A stretch of DNA of 64,000 nucleotides. It comes from an uncultured Roseobacter sp. GTDB taxonomy: Bacteria > Pseudomonadota > Alphaproteobacteria > Rhodobacterales > Rhodobacteraceae. Each line of letters begins with the position of its first letter. Position 1 is the first letter of the stretch. The DNA is taken from contig NZ_CANMNK010000004.1 in NCBI RefSeq assembly GCF_947499265.1, forward strand, positions 186,001 through 250,000, read 5' to 3'. This document shows positions 57,398 to 64,000 of this stretch, piece by piece. The translations under genes and the position numbers were made by a program. The notes below the pieces were generated by a model that saw only the letters and a list, made by a program, of their open reading frames with translations, was not told where the DNA came from and made no database searches.

Positions 57398-57598
57398 CTA
57401 TTCGGCTTCTGGTGCGCCGATGTCGCCAACGGTTTGCGTATCCAGGAACTCTTGGGTCGCTTGCGTCACGCTTGTCGCACCTTCTTCGATGGATGTGTAA
57501 GCGGCAATCGCCAGACCGACCACTGCTGCCGTCAGAATAACCCAGTCAACTGTTACGGCACCGTCTTCGTTATCGTGAAACTTCTTAATGAATTTCAT
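57398..57598 (-). CDS. flp: Flp-family type IVb pilin 1
   Basis: A 66-residue prepilin, the main structural subunit of Tad pili. The leader is basic (KFIKKFHDNEDG) and cleavage after the Gly leaves AVTVDWVILTAAVVGLAIAA. The usual Glu5-Tyr6 of Flp pilins is Asp5-Trp6 here. The start at 57598 (MKFIKKF) follows AAGGA about nine bases upstream; an ATG at 57616 is less fitting. Its first 45 residues are nearly identical to pilin 2, while the C-terminal 20 residues differ. Confidence 0.9.
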   Translation of the reverse strand: MKFIKKFHDNEDGAVTVDWVILTAAVVGLAIAAYTSIEEGATSVTQATQEFLDTQTVGDIGAPEAE

Positions 57599-57631
57599 CT
57601 CGTTATATCCTTTCAAAGGATCATTTGTTGG

Positions 57632-57666
57632 AAAAAGGGCCGCGTCCTGCGAACAGAATGCGGCCC
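57632..57666 (-). terminator. intrinsic terminator after Flp pilin 2
   Basis: GGGCCGCGTCCTG (57637-57649) pairs with CAGAATGCGGCCC (57654-57666), with two imperfect positions, around a CGAA loop. On the minus strand it is followed by TTTTTC (57632-57636), a strong intrinsic terminator between the two pilins. Confidence 0.88.
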
Positions 57667-57692
57667 CCCAACCTAGTTTATTTTACTGAAAA

Positions 57693-57911
57693 TTATTCGG
57701 CTGCAGCAGGTGGTGCACCGACGTTGCCGATGTTGTCACCAATGGTGGTGTCAAGATAGGTCGACGTGTCTGCCGTCAGAGCGGTCGCGCCTTCTTCGAT
57801 GGATGTGTAGGCAGCGATTGCCAGGCCAACAACAGCGGCTGTCAGTACAACCCAGTCAACTGTTACGGCGCCGTCTTCGTCGTTACGGAAGTTCTTGATA
57901 AATTTCATCAT
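57693..57911 (-). CDS. flp: Flp-family type IVb pilin 2
   Basis: A 72-residue prepilin, paralogous to pilin 1. The leader MMKFIKNFRNDEDG is followed after cleavage by AVTVDWVVLTAAVVGLAIAA, again with Asp5-Trp6 in place of Glu5-Tyr6. The C-terminus (DTSTYLDTTIGDNIGNVG, then Ala-rich) differs from pilin 1. GGAGG lies eight bases before the ATG at 57911; the next ATG is at 57908. It is the first gene of the locus in transcription order and ends at a strong terminator, consistent with high pilin expression. Confidence 0.9.
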   Translation of the reverse strand: MMKFIKNFRNDEDGAVTVDWVVLTAAVVGLAIAAYTSIEEGATALTADTSTYLDTTIGDNIGNVGAPPAAAE

Positions 57912-58000
57912 GGTATGTCCCTCCAAAGGATCACTTAGATTTCACTTGCTAACCTTGCCGTCCTCAGTGACCAGTTCTCTCGTTTGGTCCGTCCGACTTG

Positions 58001-58020
58001 GTATGCAGCTATATAGCCAA
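58001..58020 (-). promoter_or_regulatory. possible sigma-54-type promoter of the pilin gene
   Basis: Read on the minus strand, TTGGCTATATAGCTGCATAC has the GG-N10-GC spacing of sigma-54 -24/-12 elements, about 90 bases before the pilin 2 start. The TATATA centre could equally be a sigma-70 -10 element, so this is weak. Confidence 0.28.
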
Positions 58021-58138
58021 GGGATTGGGGCATGATTTTGGCGGCAATTGTGACTTTTGCGGTTGAGGGCCGGAAAAACCCGCAAAAAAAGCTAACCGCA
58101 TGATTTATATGGAAAAGAAAACTTCCTGATCTTTACAT

Positions 58139-58151
58139 TTCCTTAAAGGAA
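58139..58151. promoter_or_regulatory. 13-base palindrome upstream of the lytic transglycosylase
   Basis: TTCCTT-A-AAGGAA is a perfect 6-1-6 inverted repeat, about 115 bases before the transglycosylase start. It may be an operator or hairpin in the divergent region. Confidence 0.35.
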
Positions 58152-58266
58152 GGTCTGAATGTGGCAAAAACGCCGCGTTCAGAGGCTGGATTTTCTGGTG
58201 CGACGGTGGAATCTCTGCGATGCTGAGCGCCAAATAGCGCGAAAAAACAAGCAAAGAGCAGTTCAA

Positions 58267-59091
58267 ATGCGTGCATTCCTGATGATCGGGCTGATTGGCG
58301 CGGTTTTGGCCCCCCATGCGGGGGCTGCCGATTCTCCCAAGCCGTTTCCCACCTTTGAAGCGAAACGCATTGGCGTACCTCAAACGGGCCAAAAGCGTAT
58401 TCGGGTTCAGATCGATCCTGAAGAGCAGCGCGCGGCTCTGGCGCTCCCCGATGCGCGCCCCGACCCTGAGGCGACCGCTCAGCCGCCCTCATCGGGCGCT
58501 GACCCTATTGGTCGCTACAGCTGGTTTTGGGACCGGGTATCGCCGTCGATCTTCGACACCCAGCCGGGCCGTTTGGACGGCGTCATGGACATCCTCAGTG
58601 GCTCTGACGATATCGCGGCGCCGCGTTTGCAGCACATGCAGACGATCGCGCAGACCAATGGTGTGGATATTCTGAAATCAACGGTTGGCACGCAGGTCTC
58701 GCCTGCTTTGGTTCTGGCGGTGATTTCCGTTGAATCCTCCGGCAAGGCAGACGCGGTCAGCACAGCCGGGGCGCAGGGGTTGATGCAACTCATGCCGGAC
58801 ACTGCGGCGCGTTTTGGCGTCAAGGATAGCCTGGTCGCGTCTGAAAACATCCTGGGCGGGGTGAAATACCTTGATTGGCTGATGGGCGAGTTCGGGGGCG
58901 ATCCAATACTGGTTCTGGCCGGGTATAATGCGGGCGAAGGGTCCGTGCGCACTCACGCGGGCGTTCCGCCCTTCGCTGAAACCCGCGACTATGTGCCCAA
59001 GGTTCTCGCCGCTTTTCAGGTGGCGCGGGGTCTTTGCCTGACGCCACCCGAACTGATCACCGATGGCTGTGTCTTTGCCGCGATGAATTAG
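58267..59091 (+). CDS. SLT-domain lytic transglycosylase
   Basis: A 274-residue periplasmic peptidoglycan lyase that cleaves MurNAc-GlcNAc bonds to give 1,6-anhydro ends. The start at 58267 (MRAFLMIGLIGAVLAPHAG) gives a signal peptide; longer in-frame starts add basic residues. The SLT domain has the catalytic Glu in AVISVESSGKADAVSTAG, followed by AQGLMQLMPDTAARFGV and the GYNAGEGSV and ETRDYVPKVLAAF motifs. Beside the Tad locus it may open the wall for pilus assembly, but it could be a general housekeeping enzyme. Confidence 0.9.
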   Translation: MRAFLMIGLIGAVLAPHAGAADSPKPFPTFEAKRIGVPQTGQKRIRVQIDPEEQRAALALPDARPDPEATAQPPSSGADPIGRYSWFWDRVSPSIFDTQPGRLDGVMDILSGSDDIAAPRLQHMQTIAQTNGVDILKSTVGTQVSPALVLAVISVESSGKADAVSTAGAQGLMQLMPDTAARFGVKDSLVASENILGGVKYLDWLMGEFGGDPILVLAGYNAGEGSVRTHAGVPPFAETRDYVPKVLAAFQVARGLCLTPPELITDGCVFAAMN

Positions 59092-59213
59092 AGCAACCTG
59101 AGCGCCCGGTTGCGCCCACGGAAATGGCTCTGCGCACAAGAGCGCCTCAGCCCATGCTTCTGGCAGTCCAAGCGTTGCGCCCATCCAGGCACTCTAAAAA
59201 GTGTGATGGTCGG

Positions 59214-60239
59214 TCAGCCTTGCAAAGATGCCCCCGCGGGCACCTCGATCGTGAACAGACTGCCCGCAGCGCCACGGCTAAGCTGCAGTGTGCCCTCCAT
59301 CCCTTCGATCAGCCCGGTCACGATCCGACCGCCTGCCGTCGATGGGTCAGGCCATTTCATCGAATTTGGAATGCCCAGCCCGTCGTCGGAGATTGTCAGT
59401 CGCAAGCCGCCCGCACTCAGCTTGGACATGCGTACCTCGATCAGGCCGGTTTCAATGCGGTGGAAAGCATGCTGAAAGGCATTCGTCAGAATTTCTGAAA
59501 CCACCAGGCCCACCCGCGATGCAGTCTCGATCGGTACGTCCAGTGATTCAAGCTGCACGTTCAAACGAATGCCCGACCGTCCGTAAGCGTGCCCGATGGC
59601 ACAGCAGAGGCGCGACAGATAACTGCCAATGTGAATGTTATCCCGGTCTGCCTGATTGTCTGACAGCTTCATTTCCTCATAGAGCAGCTGAAATGTCTCG
59701 ATGCGACGGGTGAGGGCCACGTATTCGGTGGGCGCTGATGCGGCATTGGATTGCCGTCGGACCATACTAATGATCAGAGAGATATCGTTTTCGACACGAT
59801 CCTGGATTTCGGAGAGTTGTACGTCGGCGATTTCGGTTGCCGTATCTTTCAGTCCGGCATCCATCTCTTTCTGGATGCCGACGAAGTAGCGCAGTTTGCC
59901 CGCCTTGTCGGTCAGGGGTGCAATCAGCAGGCGATTCATGAAGGGTTCGCCATTGGCGCGGTAGTTGAGAATATCCGCCGTGACGGATTCGCGCCGCGCA
60001 ATGCCTTCTCGAATATGGTTCACGGCTGCAATATCGGTGTCTTCGCCCTGAAGGAAGCGACAGTTGCGCCCGATTACCGCGCTGCGCGCATAGCCGGTCT
60101 GAATGGTAAAGGCACGGTTGACGTAGATGATCGGGTTGTCCTCAAGATACGGGTCGCTGACGACCATTGCGACCTGGGTGCGGCTAAAATCGTCAAAGGA
60201 CGCATCTTCGGTGAAGAGTTTGTTTAAGGAATCGGCCAT
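59214..60239 (-). CDS. LOV-domain kinase-like protein without the phospho-acceptor His
   Basis: A 341-residue blue-light photoreceptor-type protein. The LOV (PAS) domain at about 20-125 has the flavin-binding motif GRNCRFLQG with the photoactive Cys60. A HisKA_2-like helical region follows, where the expected ELxHRxxN box reads EIQDRVEND, so Asp147 replaces the phosphorylated His. The HATPase domain keeps the N-box (VSEILTNAFQHAF) and DDGLGIPNS. It may sense light through nucleotide binding or partner contacts rather than autophosphorylation. It is followed by no response regulator. It stops 10 bases beyond the CoA-transferase remnant's position on the same strand. Confidence 0.83.
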   Translation of the reverse strand: MADSLNKLFTEDASFDDFSRTQVAMVVSDPYLEDNPIIYVNRAFTIQTGYARSAVIGRNCRFLQGEDTDIAAVNHIREGIARRESVTADILNYRANGEPFMNRLLIAPLTDKAGKLRYFVGIQKEMDAGLKDTATEIADVQLSEIQDRVENDISLIISMVRRQSNAASAPTEYVALTRRIETFQLLYEEMKLSDNQADRDNIHIGSYLSRLCCAIGHAYGRSGIRLNVQLESLDVPIETASRVGLVVSEILTNAFQHAFHRIETGLIEVRMSKLSAGGLRLTISDDGLGIPNSMKWPDPSTAGGRIVTGLIEGMEGTLQLSRGAAGSLFTIEVPAGASLQG

Positions 60240-60250
60240 ACTCTCTCTCC

Positions 60251-60685
60251 TCAGGCGACCCGTGTGGTGCGTTGTTCGATGCGTTTTTCATGTGCGCCCT
60301 GGATCAGGCGGTGCACGTAGATGCCCGGCAGGCGGATGGCGTCGGGATCAAGCGAGCCCAGCGGCACGATCTCCTCGACCTCCGCCACGCAGATGCGGCC
60401 ACACATCGCGACGGGCGGGTTGAAGTTGCGGAACACCGGATTGCCCGTCTCATCCCGTTTCCAGGCCTTCACGATCGACAGATCCGCAACGATCCCACGC
60501 TGCATGATGTAGGTCTCGCCATCAAAGTCTTTGTGCTCCTTGCCCTCGGCCATCACCTTGCCGACGCCGGTTTTCGTATAAAAACCAGGGATGCCGCAGG
60601 GCTCGAAGCTATCGGCCGCGGTAAGCATGCCGTCCTGAAACACCTCATCCAGCGCCTCAGACGCAGAGCTATAGACTTTCTTCAT
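60251..60685 (-). pseudogene. scoA: internally deleted CoA-transferase subunit A (scoA remnant)
   Basis: A 144-residue frame whose two ends match subunit A of 3-oxoacid CoA-transferase (full family length about 235). The N-terminal MKKVYSSASEALDEVFQDGM runs to EPCGIP and then jumps directly to GFYTKTGVG, skipping the family's middle about 90 residues, including the CoA-binding Gly-rich part. A second, smaller gap appears before RNFNPPVAMCG. The rest, including CVAEVEEIVPLGSLDPDAI and HEKRIEQRTTR, is well kept. The junction is in frame. Subunit B, normally next downstream, is absent; the LOV-kinase-like gene lies there. Probably non-functional as a CoA-transferase; an altered small protein is possible. 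Confidence 0.8.
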
Positions 60686-60698
60686 TGTGCTTCCTTCA

Positions 60699-60716
60699 TT
60701 CGGTCGGCTAACCGAA
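60699..60716. promoter_or_regulatory. palindrome just upstream of the scoA remnant
   Basis: TTCGGT-cggcta-ACCGAA is a perfect 6-6-6 inverted repeat, 14 bases before the scoA remnant start on the minus strand. Its position at the start suggests an operator or leader hairpin left from the intact gene. Confidence 0.4.
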
Positions 60717-60792
60717 CGTCCTCCCATGAACAGCACTGAAGCAAGGCGATTTGCCTAGCGCATACATTCAAGCAAAAGCCTACAATGTGCGG

Positions 60793-60806
60793 TTGATCTA
60801 GGTCAA
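60793..60806. promoter_or_regulatory. FNR-like box upstream of the scoA remnant
   Basis: TTGAT-CTAG-GTCAA matches the FNR consensus TTGAT-N4-ATCAA with one mismatch, extended by an outer GCGG/CCGC symmetry. It is 108 bases upstream of the scoA remnant start and downstream of topA, so it would serve the remnant gene. Confidence 0.5.
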
Positions 60807-60833
60807 ACCGCTTTGATCAAGAATTGTCCGAAA

Positions 60834-60849
60834 CTGCACTATCGTGCAG
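60834..60849 (-). terminator. short hairpin after topA
   Basis: CTGCAC-TATC-GTGCAG is a perfect 6-4-6 stem, 14 bases past the topA stop on the minus strand, followed there by TTTCGG. It is a weak terminator candidate. Confidence 0.4.
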
Positions 60850-60862
60850 ATTGTCCCCAGAT

Positions 60863-63448
60863 TCAGGCCTTCTTGGCTGTCGCCGCCTTCTTCTTTGCCG
60901 GGGCCTTTTTCTTGGCAGGCGCTTTCCGGCGCCCTGTGCCCTTCTTGGCGGCTTTCTCCTCGATCAGCAGGACGGCAGCCTCCAGTGTCACATCATCCGG
61001 TTCGGAGCCCTTGGGCAGGGTCGCGTTGACCTTTTCCCATTTCACGTAGGGGCCGTATTTACCTTCCATGATGCTCACCGGGCCACCCTGATCGGGATGT
61101 TCCCCCAACTCGCGCAGGGTTTTGGCCGCGGCGCCACGTCCACCCCGGCTGGCGACTTTTTCTGCCAGAAGCTGGACAGCGCGGTTCATGCCAACGGTGA
61201 AAACCTCGTCGATGCTTTCCAGGTTGGCATTGGTGCCGCCCCGCTCGGACGTGCTGGCCGCATGTTTGAGGTAAGGCCCGTAGCGCCCGATGTTTGACCA
61301 GACGGTCACGCCATCTTCGGGATGGGGGCCAATTTCACGTGGCAACGACAGCAGCTTAAGCGCCTGGGGCAGGTCCACGTCTTCGGGCGGCCAATCCTTG
61401 GGAATGGACTGGCGCGGTGGCTTCTTGTTGTCCTCGGTGACCTCGCCACGCTGCACATAGGGGCCAAACCGTCCCTTGAACGCATAGATCTTGTCGCCCG
61501 CGTCCTCGCCCAGCAGCTTGCCTTCGGGTGGGATGCCGCTGTCGTCTTCCTCGCCCGGCGGGCCAAAGGCACGGGTATAGCGACATTCCGGATAATTGGA
61601 GCAGCCGATAAACGCCCCGCCCGACCGCGCGGTGCGCATCGACAGGCGTCCGGCGCCGCAGTTCGGGCAGAGCCGTGGGTCGGTCCCGTCCTCGTTTGGG
61701 GGGAAGAGATGCGGCTCCAGCACCTCGTTGATCTTCTCCAGCACCTCGGTGATGCGCAGATCGGCGGTCTCGGCGATAGCCGCCGAGAAGTCGCGCCAGA
61801 AGCGCCGCAGCACCTCTTTGTATTCCGCATCGCCCGCGCTGACGTCATCCAGTTGATCTTCGAGATCGGCGGTGAAGCCATAGCCCACGTATTTGCGGAA
61901 GTAATTCTCCAGAAAGGCGGTGACCAACCGCCCCTTGTCTTCGGGGATCAGGCGGTTCTTGTCCTTGCGGACATATTCGCGGTCCTGAATCGTGGTCACG
62001 ATCGAGGCGTAGGTGGAGGGGCGCCCGATGCCGAGCTCTTCCATCTTCTTGACCAGCGTGGCCTCGGTATAACGCGGGGGCGGCTGGGTGAAATGCTGCT
62101 CCGGCGTGACCGAGCGTTTGTCCATCGCATCACCCTGATCGATCTGGGGCAGGCGCTTGTCGTCCTCATCCACCACATCGTCGCGACCCTCTTCATAGAC
62201 ACGCAGAAAGCCGTCGAAGAGCACAACCTGACCCGTAGCGCGCAGTTCGACCTGACCATCGGCGCTGCCTACGTCAACCGTGGTCCGCTCCATCCGGGCG
62301 GCTTCCATCTGGCAGGCCAGCGTACGCTTCCAGATCAGGTCATAGAGTTTGCGCTGGTCGGCATCAGACGTTTTCAGGTCCTCCGCCTTGGTCATCATTT
62401 CGGTGGGACGGATACATTCATGCGCCTCTTGCGCGTTCTTGGCCTTGTTTTTGTACATGCGCGGGCTGCCGGGCACGTAGTCTTTGCCATAAAGCGTCTC
62501 GATCGCGGCGCGGGCGGCTTGCACGGCTTCGGGCGCCATGTCGATCCCGTCCGTCCGCATATAGGTGATGTAGCCTGCCTCATACAGCCGCTGCGCCGTG
62601 CTCATCGTCTGGCGCGCACCCATGCCGAACTTGCGGCTGGCCTCCTGTTGCAGGGTGGAGGTCATGAAAGGGGCGGAGGGGTTGCGGTTGGCGGGTTTGG
62701 CCTCCACCGATTTGACGCTGAGATTGCGGCTGGTGATGGCCTGCACCGCCATCTCGGCCTGTGTCTGGTTTTCGATGTCGAATTTGTCGAGCTTCTTGCC
62801 CGCCAGCACGGTCAGACGTGCCTCGAACTCCTGACCTCGGGGCGTTGCTAGCAACGCTTTGACCGACCAGTACTCGCGATTGCGGAAGGCTTCGATTTCC
62901 ATCTCGCGCTCGACGATCAGGCGCAGGGTAACCGATTGTACACGGCCTGCGGATTTCGCGCCTGGCAGCTTCCGCCAGAGCACGGGCGACAGGTTGAAGC
63001 CCACCAGATAGTCGAGCGCGCGGCGGGCGAGATAGGCCTCCACCAGCGGCATGTCGACTTCGCGGGGGTTCTTCATCGCCTCGGTTACAGCTGTCTTGGT
63101 GATCGCGTTGAACACGACGCGGGACACGGGCGTGTCCTTTTTGATCGACTTGCGCTTGGTCAGCGCTTCTTGCAGGTGCCAGCTGATCGCTTCGCCTTCG
63201 CGATCCGGGTCCGTGGCGAGGATCAGCGCATTGTCGTCTTTCAGCGCATCGGCGATGGCTTTGACGTGTTTTTTGCTATCGCTGGCGACTTCCCACAGCA
63301 TCTTGAATTCCTGATCGGGATCGACAGAGCCGTCTTTGGGAGGCAGATCGCGCACGTGTCCGTAGGACGCCAAAACGGTGTAATCATTGCCTAAATAGGC
63401 GTTGATTGTCTTGGCTTTTGCGGGCGATTCAACGACGACAACTGGCAT
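60863..63448 (-). CDS. topA: DNA topoisomerase I
   Basis: TopA relaxes negative supercoils by a type IA mechanism. The 861-residue protein begins with the TOPRIM-type VVVESPAKAKTINAYLG and has ATDPDREGEAISWHL, the active-site Tyr in ITYMRTDGIDMAPEAV, CHEC-like AHECIRPTE and a zinc ribbon (CPNCGAGRLSMRT, GCSNYPEC). The C-terminal Topo-C-type repeats end in a Lys/Ala-rich tail (KKKAPAKKKAATAKKA). The start at 63448 (MPVVVVESPAKAK) matches the family; the ATG at 63511 adds an unusual leader. It lies downstream of dprA. Confidence 0.97.
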   Translation of the reverse strand: MPVVVVESPAKAKTINAYLGNDYTVLASYGHVRDLPPKDGSVDPDQEFKMLWEVASDSKKHVKAIADALKDDNALILATDPDREGEAISWHLQEALTKRKSIKKDTPVSRVVFNAITKTAVTEAMKNPREVDMPLVEAYLARRALDYLVGFNLSPVLWRKLPGAKSAGRVQSVTLRLIVEREMEIEAFRNREYWSVKALLATPRGQEFEARLTVLAGKKLDKFDIENQTQAEMAVQAITSRNLSVKSVEAKPANRNPSAPFMTSTLQQEASRKFGMGARQTMSTAQRLYEAGYITYMRTDGIDMAPEAVQAARAAIETLYGKDYVPGSPRMYKNKAKNAQEAHECIRPTEMMTKAEDLKTSDADQRKLYDLIWKRTLACQMEAARMERTTVDVGSADGQVELRATGQVVLFDGFLRVYEEGRDDVVDEDDKRLPQIDQGDAMDKRSVTPEQHFTQPPPRYTEATLVKKMEELGIGRPSTYASIVTTIQDREYVRKDKNRLIPEDKGRLVTAFLENYFRKYVGYGFTADLEDQLDDVSAGDAEYKEVLRRFWRDFSAAIAETADLRITEVLEKINEVLEPHLFPPNEDGTDPRLCPNCGAGRLSMRTARSGGAFIGCSNYPECRYTRAFGPPGEEDDSGIPPEGKLLGEDAGDKIYAFKGRFGPYVQRGEVTEDNKKPPRQSIPKDWPPEDVDLPQALKLLSLPREIGPHPEDGVTVWSNIGRYGPYLKHAASTSERGGTNANLESIDEVFTVGMNRAVQLLAEKVASRGGRGAAAKTLRELGEHPDQGGPVSIMEGKYGPYVKWEKVNATLPKGSEPDDVTLEAAVLLIEEKAAKKGTGRRKAPAKKKAPAKKKAATAKKA

Positions 63449-63674
63449 GTACTGCGGCACCTCTGGGTAAAAATCTGTAGCGTCTATGGCTTTGCCAAAT
63501 GTGGTGTGCAAGTGGATTTGTCAATCCGCTTACGTTTGTCGCACCCCAAAACCGGGTACAATATTTGCCTGGCAGTTCTGGATTGTGACGCGGGTGCGCG
63601 CGCAGATGCTCACCCCGGCGGAAGGCATGAATTCGCCGGGCCTGCGACCTGAAATGCGGAATAAAGAAACCGGA

Positions 63675-64000
63675 TCAACCGCGCGACAGCAAACCGCCGG
63701 ATTGGCGCGTGATCTGCCCGTCCAACTCCAGATCAAGCAAAACAGGCGCGGCCTCTGCCGGGGCCACGGCCAGATCGCGGATCAATTGATCTTCGGCGAC
63801 AGGCGACGGGCTCAGGCGTGCGAGGATCTTGCGGTGCAATGTGGCGACGTCCTTTAACGCCTTGTTCTTCGTCGGGCTGCGCTTTGCCCGAGGTTTATCA
63901 GGGATGCCCAGCGGCAATTGCGGTGTTTCACCATGCAGGGGGGTGAGAGCTTCGATCACATCGGCCGCGGAGCGGACAAGCGTGGCCCCTTCGCGGATCA
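63675..64000 (-). CDS. dprA: DNA-processing protein DprA, 5'-truncated by the window edge
   Basis: The C-terminal about 108 residues of DprA, which loads RecA onto incoming single-stranded DNA during natural transformation. The visible part starts IREGATLVRSAADVIEAL, matching the end of the Rossmann-like domain, then a charged linker (KPRAKRSPTKNKALKD) and the DprA winged-helix domain (HRKILARLSPSPVAEDQLIR, APVLLDLELDGQITRQSGG). The frame is open to the right edge. The dprA-topA order is widely conserved. Confidence 0.88.
   Translation of the reverse strand, partial: IREGATLVRSAADVIEALTPLHGETPQLPLGIPDKPRAKRSPTKNKALKDVATLHRKILARLSPSPVAEDQLIRDLAVAPAEAAPVLLDLELDGQITRQSGGLLSRG

Larger units (their letters stand above)
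57912..58266. other. 355-base divergent region between the pilins and the lytic transglycosylase
   Basis: No gene is supported. It should contain the pilin promoter on the minus strand (a GG-N10-GC element at 58001-58020 is a weak sigma-54-like candidate) and the promoter of the transglycosylase on the plus strand, with a TTCCTT-A-AAGGAA palindrome at 58139-58151. Much of 58021-58140 is AT-rich. Confidence 0.5.

Noticed and set aside
61322-62851. 509-codon open frame on the plus strand
   Set aside because: Antisense to topA, whose catalytic motifs are intact.

Overview
The window is a stretch of chromosome from an alphaproteobacterium of the Roseobacter/Rhodobacteraceae group. This is inferred from the GC-rich coding style, frequent ATGA/GTGA gene overlaps, GTG/TTG starts, the gene families present (phosphatidylcholine synthase, DUF484-xerC, YcjX/DUF697 pair, Tad pilus locus with its companion AAA+ ATPase, DUF1127), and the gene orders fsa/priA, ruvCAB-tolQRAB-pal-cpoB-tilS-ftsH and topA-dprA. 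Coding density is very high. I saw no rRNA, tRNA, CRISPR array, insertion sequence or prophage. Both ends cut genes: an acyl-CoA dehydrogenase on the left and dprA on the right.

Layout. 1-4.2 kb: end of an acyl-CoA dehydrogenase, then a three-gene overlapping unit (M19-dipeptidase-like protein, an unknown 550-aa protein, DUF3726) behind two perfect palindromes, one of which matches the FNR consensus. 4.2-9.7 kb: truA (minus), then YcjX GTPase-like protein, a GNAT acetyltransferase, a DUF697 membrane protein, and a cNMP-domain/flavin reductase. 9.9-17.9 kb: ileS, ogt, phosphatidylcholine synthase, cytochrome P460, xerC, DUF484 and fructose-6-phosphate aldolase. 18-24.6 kb: priA, MFS and MATE transporters, prmA, a small membrane protein and a DUF1127 protein. 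25-37 kb: ruvCAB, two unknown or NTF2-like genes, the complete Tol-Pal system (ybgC-tolQ-tolR-tolA-tolB-pal-cpoB), tilS and ftsH. 37-45.8 kb: MOSC protein, formate-THF ligase and folD (one-carbon metabolism), a DNA-repair pair (DEXH helicase and PdeM), and a regulator/VOC protein pair around a palindrome.

45.9-58 kb (minus strand) is a tight-adherence (Tad/Flp) pilus locus: two tandem Flp pilins, CpaB, the CpaC secretin, a small lipoprotein, CpaE/TadZ, the CpaF/TadA ATPase, TadB, TadC, two TPR lipoproteins, a prepilin peptidase and an uncharacterised AAA+ ATPase. Intrinsic terminators after each pilin, after cpaB and before cpaE suggest that pilin and assembly genes are expressed at different levels. 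58-64 kb: a lytic transglycosylase, a LOV-domain kinase-like protein without the phospho-acceptor histidine, an internally deleted CoA-transferase subunit A gene behind an FNR-like box, topA and the end of dprA.

The most interesting items are the FNR-box-linked M19-like/550-aa/DUF3726 unit, whose M19 member lacks several zinc ligands; the LOV pseudokinase; the CoA-transferase remnant; the tandem-wHTH regulator with its palindromic site; and the duplicated pilin-plus-terminator module. Family assignments rest on reading motifs and remembered family features, not on database searches.
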